Of a stretch of 64,000 bases of DNA, positions 1 through 8,232 are shown in pieces. The stretch's first letter is position 1, and each line of letters opens with the position of its first letter. The translations under genes were made by a program, and so were the position numbers. The stretch is from CAKXIK01 sp050947015. Its GTDB lineage: Bacteria; Bacillota; Clostridia; Oscillospirales; Acutalibacteraceae. Location of the stretch: the NCBI GenBank assembly GCA_050947015.1, contig JBMNVT010000006.1, forward strand, positions 48,226 to 112,225. Reading direction: 5' to 3'. The notes beneath the pieces are model-generated. The model was given only the letters and a program-made list of their open reading frames with translations, was not told where the DNA came from and did no database searches.

Positions 1-2379
1 CATTCCGTATGGGGTGCGAGTGTAAAATCCTTGCGGCTCTTCGGGACACGGGTGGCGATATAACGCATCCAAAACCGCATCCGGATAAAAGACCCTGAGT
101 AAGTCCCAGCTTTCCTCTGGTGCTGAAAACCTCCATTCCGGGCCAGTCTTGCCCCATGCGGGACTCCTGCCAAAGCATCTCCAGCCGTCATAACGGCCAT
201 GTACCACCGCAATGGGAGCAACCAGCTCCCCGCGGCGGGTATGAGATTCTACGAATTTGACAAATTGACGTTCCACGTCGGCATGAGAACGGCAGCAATG
301 GCTGAAGCGGTCAAACTTTGCAAAGTTCTCTTCCATATGCCAAAGGCCTTCCTCGGTATTGATCTGGCTGACGCCTTGCAGATAGCATACGAACAGAGCA
401 AGCTGGTACCGCCGGCAGTTTGCCGGCGTGTCGTGCGGTGTGGAATACCACTGCAGTGCAAGATGCGAAATAAAATATTTACGCCCGTAAGCTCTTGAAG
501 CGCCCCGCAGAACGGAAAGCAACACTTCATTGGAACCGTACATCGTCTCCGCGCCGCCAATCGGCAGACCTGCCGCAAAAAAATCCCGAAAAAAAACTGC
601 CGGACCCGTATGCCGATCTATCCCATGCAGAGACTCCCTTGCACAGGCCACAAACTGTTCATGAGCTTCTTTCATGTCGGTGCATCCATCCGGGTTGATA
701 TAAGTATAAATACTCCTGTCCGTATAAATCAGTCGGTTGGAGTAGCTCCAATCCGGATGCTGCAGAATGCGGTTGCGAAGCTCACGGAAAAATAATTCAT
801 TGCAATTGCAGTCCTTTGCAAAATTCTGGTTTCCCCAATAGCAAAACGCTCCGTCCCGTTCATGTCCCTGATTTCCGACGAAATATTCTCCTTCCAGCAT
901 TGCTCTGGTAGGATTTGCATTGATTCCGGGCAATTCGCGCCCATCGATCATATGGCAATAGGCAATCTGCATCTCGTTACACAACTGTGCAACTCTGCGC
1001 CACATCGTTTCATTGACCACGCGTGTTCCGCACCAGCGATATGTCGGACGAAACGTAATATAATTGCCCAGATGTTCAGAAAGGTACCAAACCAAAAAAT
1101 CCTCCATGGATTGCGTATCCTGCGGCACATAAATGGAATCTCCGGCACCGACCAAAACGCCGTCCTCTTCCTTTGCGATGATACGTTCAATAACAGCCGA
1201 AACCATACTGCCTTCCGCAAATGCCGAAATCGTAATGTCGGTCGCATTTTCCCCGGCGTGAAATTTGATTGTCTGCAGACCGGAGGAACGAAATCTGACC
1301 GTCGTCTCCACGGGCCGAATGGCAGAAGAATCCGACTGAAACAAAACCGTTGTGTCCGGCTTCCGAACGGAAATCATAACTGCAAAATCACAATTCCGGC
1401 GAACAAAGTGCGGCACAGCCCGAAACTCAACCGCTCTGTTTTCCGTGTATAACAGCTGCATCGCCTGCAGATGATAGGGCAGCGCGCCGCTCCACCGGTT
1501 CAAATTGGTCAGCGTAACAATATTTTTGCCTTTTTGTATCAGTTCCGAAGGCAGCTCTATTTCATTTTCAGACCGAAGGTGGCACCTTTGGAATAACGAC
1601 GCATCCGGCAGACGTATACCGTTGAGCACGACCGAAAGCTCCGTCCATTCTTTGCGCGACAGGTTTTCGCCGAACCAATTCATATTTTCATGATGCCGGT
1701 TTGCCGGCATAAACGCCGGAAGCACGTTTTGCCCGCAGGAATTTTGAAAGGAGGGATCTTCCAGAAAAAGTCTGCCGGTCGTTTTACGGACAGTTACCGT
1801 AAACAGCAGGCAGGCTGTTTCGTCGCCCACCCGCATGTCGGCTTCTACCTTTTTCCAGTCGAATGTGCCCTGAGGAATTGCCAAACATACCGTTTCGTCC
1901 GCCGGATCATTTAAATCCAGCGGATGGCGGCCAGATTTTTTTAGAAAACGTTCAATTCGAATCAACGATAAGCCGTCCTGCGACGCAAAATTTTCCCCCT
2001 TCAACCAGAGACCGAAATGCCATTGATCGTTCTCACTCGGCTGAGCCGCAAACTGTTCTGTGCAGCGCGGCGGACACGGAAGCTTGAAATAGACGCTGCG
2101 CGGATAGTCTTCGCACTTTTCCTCAAGGCAGAGACTGTATGCACTGTGGTCCGTTGTCTGCGCATTGAGCGCATCGTCAATATCCCGATATAAGAGCGGA
2201 AAACCGCCCTCCCACATCCAGGATGGGTGCACTCCGCAATCGCCGCATAACCGAAGGCGAAAACGGAAATTCTCCGGATTGGTTTGCAGAAAGGTATCTG
2301 TGGAAAAGCAAAAAGAATGTTTCTTTCCGGGCATCAAAGTCAGCTTTGTTTCCTCCAAAACAGGAAGCATATGAAACAT
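1..2379 (-). CDS. Glycoside-hydrolase-like protein, C-terminus cut by window edge
   Basis: The frame is open without a stop from an ATG at 2379 to the left edge, so 793 residues are visible and the C-terminus is missing. The start has AAGGGG eight bases upstream; a second in-frame ATG lies three codons on. I cannot assign a family. The N-terminal 350 residues look like beta-rich modules. The C-terminal part, rich in Trp, Tyr and acidic residues, has conserved-looking pieces such as AETMYGSNE (about residue 609) and NTEEGLWHMEE (about 675), which resemble the acidic ends of barrel strands in retaining glycosidases. There is no signal peptide, so it is probably cytoplasmic. It lies 43 bases behind a membrane AraC-type regulator on the same strand, an arrangement common for sugar-utilisation genes. 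A glycosidase role is inference. Confidence 0.6.
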   Translation of the reverse strand, partial: MFHMLPVLEETKLTLMPGKKHSFCFSTDTFLQTNPENFRFRLRLCGDCGVHPSWMWEGGFPLLYRDIDDALNAQTTDHSAYSLCLEEKCEDYPRSVYFKLPCPPRCTEQFAAQPSENDQWHFGLWLKGENFASQDGLSLIRIERFLKKSGRHPLDLNDPADETVCLAIPQGTFDWKKVEADMRVGDETACLLFTVTVRKTTGRLFLEDPSFQNSCGQNVLPAFMPANRHHENMNWFGENLSRKEWTELSVVLNGIRLPDASLFQRCHLRSENEIELPSELIQKGKNIVTLTNLNRWSGALPYHLQAMQLLYTENRAVEFRAVPHFVRRNCDFAVMISVRKPDTTVLFQSDSSAIRPVETTVRFRSSGLQTIKFHAGENATDITISAFAEGSMVSAVIERIIAKEEDGVLVGAGDSIYVPQDTQSMEDFLVWYLSEHLGNYITFRPTYRWCGTRVVNETMWRRVAQLCNEMQIAYCHMIDGRELPGINANPTRAMLEGEYFVGNQGHERDGAFCYWGNQNFAKDCNCNELFFRELRNRILQHPDWSYSNRLIYTDRSIYTYINPDGCTDMKEAHEQFVACARESLHGIDRHTGPAVFFRDFFAAGLPIGGAETMYGSNEVLLSVLRGASRAYGRKYFISHLALQWYSTPHDTPANCRRYQLALFVCYLQGVSQINTEEGLWHMEENFAKFDRFSHCCRSHADVERQFVKFVESHTRRGELVAPIAVVHGRYDGWRCFGRSPAWGKTGPEWRFSAPEESWDLLRVFYPDAVLDALYRHPCPEEPQGFYTRTPYGM

Positions 2380-2422
2380 TGTTATATCCCCTTTCTATTC
2401 TCGCAGCCGTTCCGTTTTGCCT

Positions 2423-4621
2423 TTACTCCGGCTGTCGGTTTACTGCCGTATGCTTTATGGCATAGTCACGCGGCGTAATCCCCTCATACCTTAGGAAAGC
2501 CCGACGAAAAGAGAGGTCGTTTTCATAACCGACCCTTCTGGCAACTTCAGCGACATTACATTTTTCGTGCCGAAAGATTTCTTTCGCTTTTTCCATGCGG
2601 ATTCTGCACAGATAATCGTAAAAACAAATTTTTGCCGTGCTTTTGAACGTTCGCGAAACCGCGGAAGCAGAAAGCTCAAATTCCCGGCTCAGATCTTTCA
2701 GAGAAAGAGCGCAGTCATGGTAATTCTGTTCCACATACATCAACATTCGGCGTCCAATACTGCCCGCAGAACCGTTTTCGTCAGAGTACGAAGACCTTCG
2801 GCAAACCACTTGCGTCAGGGTATGCAGATATTGCCACTGCTTTTTATCTGTATATTGGGTAAGGTTTTCTTCAAATTCACGCTCCGGCTCTATCGTGTCC
2901 ATCCCAAGTTCATCCATAACACGAACAATCGTTTCAAAAATGAGCGAAGTAACCTTAATCTTAGTTCCCTGAGAGAGGCCCCTTGCAATATTTTCGGCTC
3001 GAAGTTCACAAATAATTTTAAGCGCCGTTTCTTCGTTGCCGACTTTTAAGGAGTTAATCAGCTGAATTTCCCAATCCGTAGGGTAATAATAAGCGTTGTT
3101 TTTACCCGCAATAAAAACCTTCCGGCTGTCTCCCTCAAAAGATCCGCTGAGCAGGCATTCCTTTGCATTTTGAAACGACTTGCTGATTCCCACAAGGTGA
3201 TCTTCCGCCGTTCCGCAGCAAATGGTAATCTGTCTTCCGGTCTGTTCCTGAATGCTCCGCTGCATCAGAAGCACCGATTGGTGCATTTCGTCGTCGCTTC
3301 TGCCGTCATCACATAGAATAAAGGCATTCTCCGTAGCCGAGAGTTCAATACATTCCACACCGCTATATTGTTTTTCCATATAAGTCTGGAGCGCCAATAA
3401 CACCTGCAGATTTTCGCTGTTTGCCACGTCGGATTCCCCTGTCAGACCGCAGAGCACCACACGGAATTTCTGCCCGTCTTGATAAGGAATCTTGTAATTT
3501 TCCAGCGCCTGCCGCACGTTTTCTTCTATAAAATAACCGCGCAGCAAACCTAAGAGGAAATTGCCTTTTGCCGCACCGTAATATAATTGTTTCTGCCGTT
3601 CTATTTCCTTTTTTTCATTTTCCAGTTTTTGAAAGAACCCTTCGATCCCCGCAAACTCGTCCTGCTTGACGGTTTCTGTTTGGCGCATCAGTTTTGCAAT
3701 GGGCCGGTAACTGATTCGTGTCAGCAGATAGGACGCCACAACCGCCAGCAAAAAAGACAGCACGATCGCCAAAATGAAAAGAAGAGTCAGGCTTTTCAGT
3801 TCTGTCCCACTGTCTGACTCCAGATGAATTTCATATTCGCACCGATAACTCTGTGAACGAAGCCGGATAACCACCCCCTGATTCCGAACCGAATTCTGAT
3901 CGGTACCGGATTCTTCATATGTATACAAAACCGCGCCGTCCTGTAAAATCGAAAAGCTGATGAGCTTTCCCGGTTTAATCTTTCGAATATAATTATCCAT
4001 CATATTATTATTAATCAAAATCAACAGTGAAGCACGCGAACTGGGAGAGATATAATCTACGCCCTGAACAATCGCCATTGTATACGGGTATTTCTGCGAA
4101 ACCTTGAACGACTGCAGACTGATAAATTCAAAATATTGGGGTTTCGCCAGTTGCTCCTGCAGCAGCGTTCGATCGGCAGAGTCCTTGATACCGATCAAAC
4201 TCATGATGTTAGCTGTTTTATTCCAGCCCGGCGAGCTGACCATTTCATCTCTCTGCGGCAACGCAAGAGCAATCGTGTCGGCTACCCCTGCCGTTGCGGA
4301 ATAGCGCCGCAATTCACGGGCAATCTCCTGTTTTGTGCTGACGGTAAAAAATTCATCGTAATACGGTCCTATTGAAATGGCATGGGAATACCACGTCGTA
4401 TTGCGAATCTGAATTCCTATTGTTTTGATTTCATCAAACTTTCGGTCAAAGGTTCTCCGCATTACCTCCGCCCATTCTGAGTATTCCTCCTGTCTTTTGT
4501 CCTCAACCTTGACGCATATTTGTCGATAAAATATTCCGCCAAAAACAGAAATGATCAACCCAATTACGATAAAATAAGAAAAGAATACTTTCCGAAAAAA
4601 AGAACGTTTTAATAGAAACAT
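2423..4621 (-). CDS. Membrane-anchored AraC family regulator with extracytoplasmic sensor
   Basis: A 732-residue one-component regulator. TM1 is near residues 5-30 (FSYFIVIGLIISVFGGIF), followed by an extracytoplasmic region of about 250 residues of the Cache kind. TM2 is near 280-305, then a HAMP-like linker, a cytoplasmic middle region, and a C-terminal AraC double helix-turn-helix of about 100 residues ending FRRAFLRYEGITPRDY. This layout is typical of large AraC/YesN-like activators of carbohydrate genes in Firmicutes. The start was set at the ATG at 4621 because AGGAG precedes it by seven bases; an open frame 15 codons longer has no ribosome site. It probably senses an extracellular sugar and controls the hydrolase-like gene 43 bases downstream (inference). 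Confidence 0.88.
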   Translation of the reverse strand: MFLLKRSFFRKVFFSYFIVIGLIISVFGGIFYRQICVKVEDKRQEEYSEWAEVMRRTFDRKFDEIKTIGIQIRNTTWYSHAISIGPYYDEFFTVSTKQEIARELRRYSATAGVADTIALALPQRDEMVSSPGWNKTANIMSLIGIKDSADRTLLQEQLAKPQYFEFISLQSFKVSQKYPYTMAIVQGVDYISPSSRASLLILINNNMMDNYIRKIKPGKLISFSILQDGAVLYTYEESGTDQNSVRNQGVVIRLRSQSYRCEYEIHLESDSGTELKSLTLLFILAIVLSFLLAVVASYLLTRISYRPIAKLMRQTETVKQDEFAGIEGFFQKLENEKKEIERQKQLYYGAAKGNFLLGLLRGYFIEENVRQALENYKIPYQDGQKFRVVLCGLTGESDVANSENLQVLLALQTYMEKQYSGVECIELSATENAFILCDDGRSDDEMHQSVLLMQRSIQEQTGRQITICCGTAEDHLVGISKSFQNAKECLLSGSFEGDSRKVFIAGKNNAYYYPTDWEIQLINSLKVGNEETALKIICELRAENIARGLSQGTKIKVTSLIFETIVRVMDELGMDTIEPEREFEENLTQYTDKKQWQYLHTLTQVVCRRSSYSDENGSAGSIGRRMLMYVEQNYHDCALSLKDLSREFELSASAVSRTFKSTAKICFYDYLCRIRMEKAKEIFRHEKCNVAEVARRVGYENDLSFRRAFLRYEGITPRDYAIKHTAVNRQPE

Positions 4622-4799
4622 ATGCTTTCTCCTATCTTTAACCAAAACAGCCTCTTTCGATTGCAAAGGTAATTAACAAAGCACTGCAGGCGCCCTCTGT
4701 TTTCATTATTTTAGAATATTATACCATTAACTTTGCCGCAAATAAAAGTATTTTATGAAAAGATTTTAGAAAAAAAGACATCGATTTAATATCTTTTGC

Positions 4800-4828
4800 T
4801 TGACAATTAACACATAGAGTGGCAAAAT
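4800..4828 (+). promoter_or_regulatory. Sigma-A-type promoter for the glycerophosphodiesterase gene
   Basis: TTGACA at 4800-4805 and CAAAAT at 4823-4828 are separated by 17 bases. The next gene starts at 4877. The -35 is perfect and the -10 has one mismatch. Confidence 0.6.
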
Positions 4829-4876
4829 TGTTTCGATCCATAATACCGCCCGGGAGCGAAACTGAGGAGGATGGTT

Positions 4877-5665
4877 GTGAGCAAAGAAAACTTCAGATTT
4901 CAGGCACATCGTGGTGACAGCGCATTCTTTCCGGAAAACACTATTACTGCATATAAAGCCGCTGTAGATCAGGGATATCAGGTCGTTGAGATGGATACAA
5001 AATTTACATCCGACAACGTCTGTATCTGCCTGCATGACGACACATACAACCGTACCTGCCGCTTTGACGATGGCTCTGCTTTTGCCGAAAAAATACCGGC
5101 CGAGGCACTGACTCTTGAACAAGCCAAAGCACTCGATGCCGGTATGTTCAAGGATGAACGATTCCGCGGCACCAGAATCCCCACACTCGCTGAGGCATTG
5201 GCTTTTCTCAAGGATAAGAATGTAACAGTAAAAATGGATAATATTTTTCAGGGATTCACCCAGGAAAGATTTGAGATTTTCTGCGATACCATTGCTTCCG
5301 CTGATATGGAAGACCGTATCGCTTTTACCTGCAAAACTTTGCCTTACTTTACCTATCTTACAAAGAGGTTTCCAAAAGCTGAAATGCATTACGACGGAAG
5401 CCTCACCCCCGAAGCGCTGAATATTACCTCCGCGCTTGCAGCCCACCGACTCACCCTCTGGGTTCCCTACGATAATCCATCCACCGCGTGGTTTAAGGGA
5501 CGCAAGGCTGACGCTGAATTCTGCCGTGAACTTCATCGGTACGGCAAGGTGGGCATCTGGCTCATTTCCGAGGTTGAAGAGCTTCGCGTCGCCGTTAACG
5601 AATTCTGCGCTGATATCATCGAAACCAACGGTACGCTGAAGCCTGATGCTCTCAAGCTGATCTGA
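4877..5665 (+). CDS. Glycerophosphodiester phosphodiesterase family protein
   Basis: The 262-residue protein has the GDPD signature: HRGD followed by PENT near the N-terminus, then VEMDTKFTSD and CLHDDTYNRT, which carry the catalytic His pair and the acidic metal ligands. The family hydrolyses glycerophosphodiesters to glycerol-3-phosphate and an alcohol. No signal peptide is seen, so it should be cytosolic. GAGGAGG abuts an ATG at 4871 with no spacing but lies six bases from the in-frame GTG at 4877, so I take the GTG as the start. The gene stands alone, divergent from the AraC-type regulator. The long antisense frame over it is a shadow. Confidence 0.9.
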   Translation: MSKENFRFQAHRGDSAFFPENTITAYKAAVDQGYQVVEMDTKFTSDNVCICLHDDTYNRTCRFDDGSAFAEKIPAEALTLEQAKALDAGMFKDERFRGTRIPTLAEALAFLKDKNVTVKMDNIFQGFTQERFEIFCDTIASADMEDRIAFTCKTLPYFTYLTKRFPKAEMHYDGSLTPEALNITSALAAHRLTLWVPYDNPSTAWFKGRKADAEFCRELHRYGKVGIWLISEVEELRVAVNEFCADIIETNGTLKPDALKLI

Positions 5666-5992
5666 ACTCAACAAAATTGTATTATTTGTGGAGAGCATTT
5701 TACTCGTCAGGCCCTCTGCTTCTTTACTATATAGAAAATATTTTCAGTATATTTTTTACGATAGACGCTCCGTCAGAAAAGCCTTAATATTTCGCCTCAA
5801 AGTATTTCTGCCAGCACTGTTGTAAAAACATTCCGGCCGGATCGTTTCATTTCACAGCCTGACATTCATACGGCTTTTTTTGACAAACTATCTCCTTTCG
5901 TTTGCTGTTTTGAAGGCTTTATGATAAAGTAAAAATACGGAACAGCCGCTTTTAACACAGCGGAAAATTCAAGGACAGAGAAGGGATTTTAC
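5666..5992. other. Intergenic region without a recognised gene
   Basis: This stretch of 327 bases has no credible coding frame, tRNA or riboswitch. It contains a weak AGCC/GGCT hairpin followed by eight T at about 5858-5881 that may end the upstream transcript. A TTGACA at 5880-5885 has no good -10 partner. GAAGGG ahead of 5993 is the ribosome site of the next gene. Confidence 0.4.
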
Positions 5993-6700
5993 ATGAATGC
6001 AGCCGGTAAAATCACAATCCGCTATCTACAGTATTACCTTGCCCAAAAGGATTGCAACCGGGAAGACCCCGACGCTTATTCCTTAAAGTTGGCGGAAGAG
6101 ATCGGCGAGTTGGCACACGTTTTTGCAAGAGAGGTTCCGCCCGCGACCGAAAGCTCATTCAAGGGTTCCGCCGAAGAGGAATTGTGGGACGTGCTGTACT
6201 ATACACTTTGTATTGCCAACCTTCACCATATCGATCTGGAGCTGTGGATTTTACGAAAAGATCATTACTATGCCCAGTTGCATTCCGGCTACAGGCTTTT
6301 ACAGCCGGACGTTCCACCGGAATCAGAGGCTTCGCGCCGGGGCTGTCTGACTGTAAAAGGCTTACAGCTTCATTTTTTACAACGCGCCGCCGACCCGCGC
6401 GGCATTCTATTTTATTTCTGCAAGCTTTGCGAAGAAATGGGAGAATTAATTCGAGTTTTGGTTCGCGGCCACGCCCCGGCCTGTGAAGAAAAATTTTTGG
6501 GCTCCACTGAGGATGCTCTGAGCGATGTAGTTTCGTATGTTATGATTCTGGCGGATCTGCGGCAAATTGATTTGGAACGCTGGATCCCTTTTAAAGAAGC
6601 GTTGAATGCAAAAAAATGGAATCAACCGATTCCGTTTGACCCGGAAGGATGGCGCGGTGAAGAAAAAAACACATACCCGCTCGTTGGATTTGCTGATTAA
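5993..6700 (+). CDS. Tandem MazG-like nucleotide pyrophosphohydrolase domain protein
   Basis: The 235-residue protein holds two copies of a MazG-like helical unit. Copy 1 (about 10-90) has EEIGE at 35-39 and ELWD at 63-66, the EExxE...ExxD metal-binding pattern of the all-alpha NTP pyrophosphatase superfamily. Copy 2 (about 120-200) has EEMGE at 147-151, but its second motif reads ALSD at 175-178, so one metal-binding Glu is lost. Both copies end in a similar I-D-L-E-x-W-I segment. Such enzymes hydrolyse (d)NTPs or modified nucleotides to monophosphates. The last nine or so codons run into sequence of the decayed regulator on the other strand, so the C-terminal tail is probably new. The substrate is unknown. 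Confidence 0.72.
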   Translation: MNAAGKITIRYLQYYLAQKDCNREDPDAYSLKLAEEIGELAHVFAREVPPATESSFKGSAEEELWDVLYYTLCIANLHHIDLELWILRKDHYYAQLHSGYRLLQPDVPPESEASRRGCLTVKGLQLHFLQRAADPRGILFYFCKLCEEMGELIRVLVRGHAPACEEKFLGSTEDALSDVVSYVMILADLRQIDLERWIPFKEALNAKKWNQPIPFDPEGWRGEEKNTYPLVGFAD

Positions 6701-7153
6701 AAAGGCTTCTTTTTTATCCAGAAAACGGAGGAACTCCATCTTCTGCTCCCGGTTCATTTCCTTCGGCTGACAACCGATTTTATGAACGCCCTCATGAAAT
6801 AAAAAATCTATAATCTGCGTAACATCATTTACAAAAATCTCTTTGGCCTCTTCACTGGAAGTGTTTCCTGCATCGCCCAGATCGTACTGATTATATCCTT
6901 TTAAATATTCTTCAAAGCGGATCGTCTCCGTAATGTCAAGATTCACGCATAATGAACCGATCACTTTTCCTTCATCGTTGTGAAAATAAACGGAAGAAGA
7001 CCGAAATATTTTCCCATCCCGTGTATGCAGTACATAATTGAATCGGTTCCCGCCCTGATCCGTTCCGTTAAGAACCTCAAGCCCGAGGTTGGTTCCGCTG
7101 TCCCCAACCTTTCTGCCTGTAAGATAGCCATTGCGAATATCCACAATCGCCAA
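6668..7153 (-). pseudogene. Remnant of a YheO-like PAS-domain transcriptional regulator
   Basis: About 162 codons match the YheO-type family (PAS_6 plus C-terminal HTH): IRNGYLTGRKVGDSGTNLGL, then the SSVYFHNDEGKVIGSLCVNLD stretch of the PAS domain, the linker, and MEFLRFLDKKEAFL just before the HTH. Both ends are missing. The N-terminus stops at a TGA next to about 7150, and the HTH is lost where the sequence meets the mazG-like gene at about 6668; the frame then runs on antisense to that gene as nonsense. In relatives this regulator sits with D-amino-acid catabolic genes, which matches the fragments that follow. The family call rests on motif recognition. Confidence 0.7.
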
Positions 7154-7665
7154 GGCTCAGCTGCAGTCGGGCAAGCTCAACGCTGCGGTGTGTTTTGGTA
7201 TGAGGAAGATGCGCAAAGGGTATTACCTGCGCCAAGCTTGGCGAAGCCGAAATTATGTCAGATGCCGGAATTTCGGATATTTTTATCTGCTATCCGCTGA
7301 TTGGCCCGGAAAAGCTTGCGCGACTGGGAAAACTGCTGATGAAAGCAGAAATTTCCGCCCTCATTAACAGCTTTGAAGGTGCCAAAGGTCTTTCGGAACT
7401 GGGCGTTTCCCTTGGCAGAGTTATCCCCCGTGCGCATTAACTTGGACGGCGGTCTGATTTATCACGAAAAAGACCGCGCAGGCATGGAAGCCGTCGTGCG
7501 ACAGGAACGAAGAGATCTGTTGGAAACGGCAGCGCTGCTGCGGGCAAACGGGTTTACCATCGACGTTCTTTCCGGCGGCACGTCGTTTTCCGGCAAAATG
7601 CCGGAACTGCTGGACGGAATCACCGAGATCCGCTCCGGCCACTACATCTTTAACGACTGCGGTCA
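7149..7665 (+). pseudogene. Remnant of a D-threonine-aldolase-like PLP enzyme
   Basis: Fragments in three frames resemble the D-TA/alanine-racemase-fold family. IAKAQLQSG (frame of 7131) is followed after a disrupted stretch by ITCAKLGEAEIMSDAG and then YPLIGPEKLARLGKLL (frame of 7255). A TAA ends that frame at 7440, but the match resumes one base over with VRINLDGG, the segment near LLETAALLRANGF, and EIRSGHYIFND. The frame change falls at a run of five C (7425-7429), where one extra C explains it. Some middle sequence is also missing. No start codon or ribosome site is left. It is not expected to make an enzyme. Confidence 0.68.
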
Positions 7666-7948
7666 GCTCTTTTCCGGATTCGCTATGGAAAACTGGCGCC
7701 GCGGGATCCATAAAGCGACCGCTCTGATCGAAAAAGCCAGAGCCGAAGGTCAGGATGTGACCTGCGATTTTTACCCGTATGAAGGCGGCTCCACCGCGCT
7801 GACGACTATGCTGTCTCCCAACTTTGCCAAACTGACTGCGCTGGCTTCGGGTCTTGATTCTGTTTTTGTTAACGGAATTCTTGTGCGGCAAAACGACAGG
7901 CAGGTCTGCACTTCTGCCGGTCTTCCCCTCGTTTTTTCAGATAATTGA
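7666..7948 (+). pseudogene. Remnant of an N-acyl-D-amino-acid deacylase
   Basis: Directly joined in frame to the previous remnant is sequence like D-aminoacylase: NWRRGIHKATALIEKARAEG followed by DVTCDFYPYEGGSTALTTML. After a large internal deletion comes a C-terminal piece, SGLDSVFVNGILV, typical of the last strands of these amidohydrolase-fold enzymes. The metal-binding N-terminal half is absent. The resulting open frame (7373-7948) fuses pieces of two enzymes and should not be read as one functional protein. D-aminoacylase and D-TA genes commonly occur next to a YheO-like regulator, so all three pieces probably come from one lost operon (inference). Confidence 0.66.
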
Positions 7949-7980
7949 GCTTTTCCTGAATTCAGAAAGGCAGAACGCAT

Positions 7981-8070
7981 ATGAAACGATTCGAAGTTTA
8001 TGGTTCACCTGTCGGTTTTCTCCGCATGGAATATGAAAACGGCAGAATCATCTCCCTGCAAAGGATTTCA
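7981..8070 (+). pseudogene. Possible N-terminal fragment of an Ogt-type methyltransferase
   Basis: After AGAAAGG and an ATG, the first 29 codons (MKRFEVYGSPVGFLRMEY, then ENGRIISLQ) resemble the start of O6-alkylguanine-DNA methyltransferases. The similarity then stops and the frame runs through repeat-like sequence to a TGA at 8166, without the PCHR active-site region. It may instead be a meaningless 61-codon frame; the match is short. Confidence 0.35.
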
Positions 8071-8101
8071 GTTCTTCTTTTACCGGCAGAATTCAGCAGG
8101 C

Positions 8102-8143
8102 ATCTTCCCGGGATGCAAACCTACAATCTTCCGGGGATGCAAA
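8102..8143 (+). repeat. Two direct 18-bp repeats upstream of the PocR/AraC promoter
   Basis: ATCTTCC[C/G]GGGATGCAAA occurs at 8102-8119 and 8126-8143, 17 of 18 bases alike, with a 24-base period. The second copy runs into TGCAA-AGC-TTGCA, a small palindrome (8138-8150). The repeats end 12 bases before the -35 at 8156, where AraC-type activators commonly bind direct repeats. Confidence 0.6.
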
Positions 8144-8155
8144 GCTTGCAATCCG

Positions 8156-8184
8156 TTGCGAGATGATCTCCGCTGTGATATAAT
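8156..8184 (+). promoter_or_regulatory. Sigma-A-type promoter for the PocR/AraC regulator
   Basis: TTGCGA (8156-8161), a 17-base spacer and a perfect TATAAT (8179-8184). The non-ideal -35 just downstream of paired repeats suits an activator-dependent promoter. Confidence 0.65.
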
Positions 8185-8232
8185 GAAAGCTACCAATTCC
8201 GCAGAACGAAATCTTCCGCGAAGAAAGGAAGA

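Noticed and set aside
4766..5698. 310-codon open frame antisense to the glycerophosphodiesterase gene
   Set aside because: The plus strand carries clear GDPD motifs and a ribosome site; the antisense frame has none and its product matches nothing.
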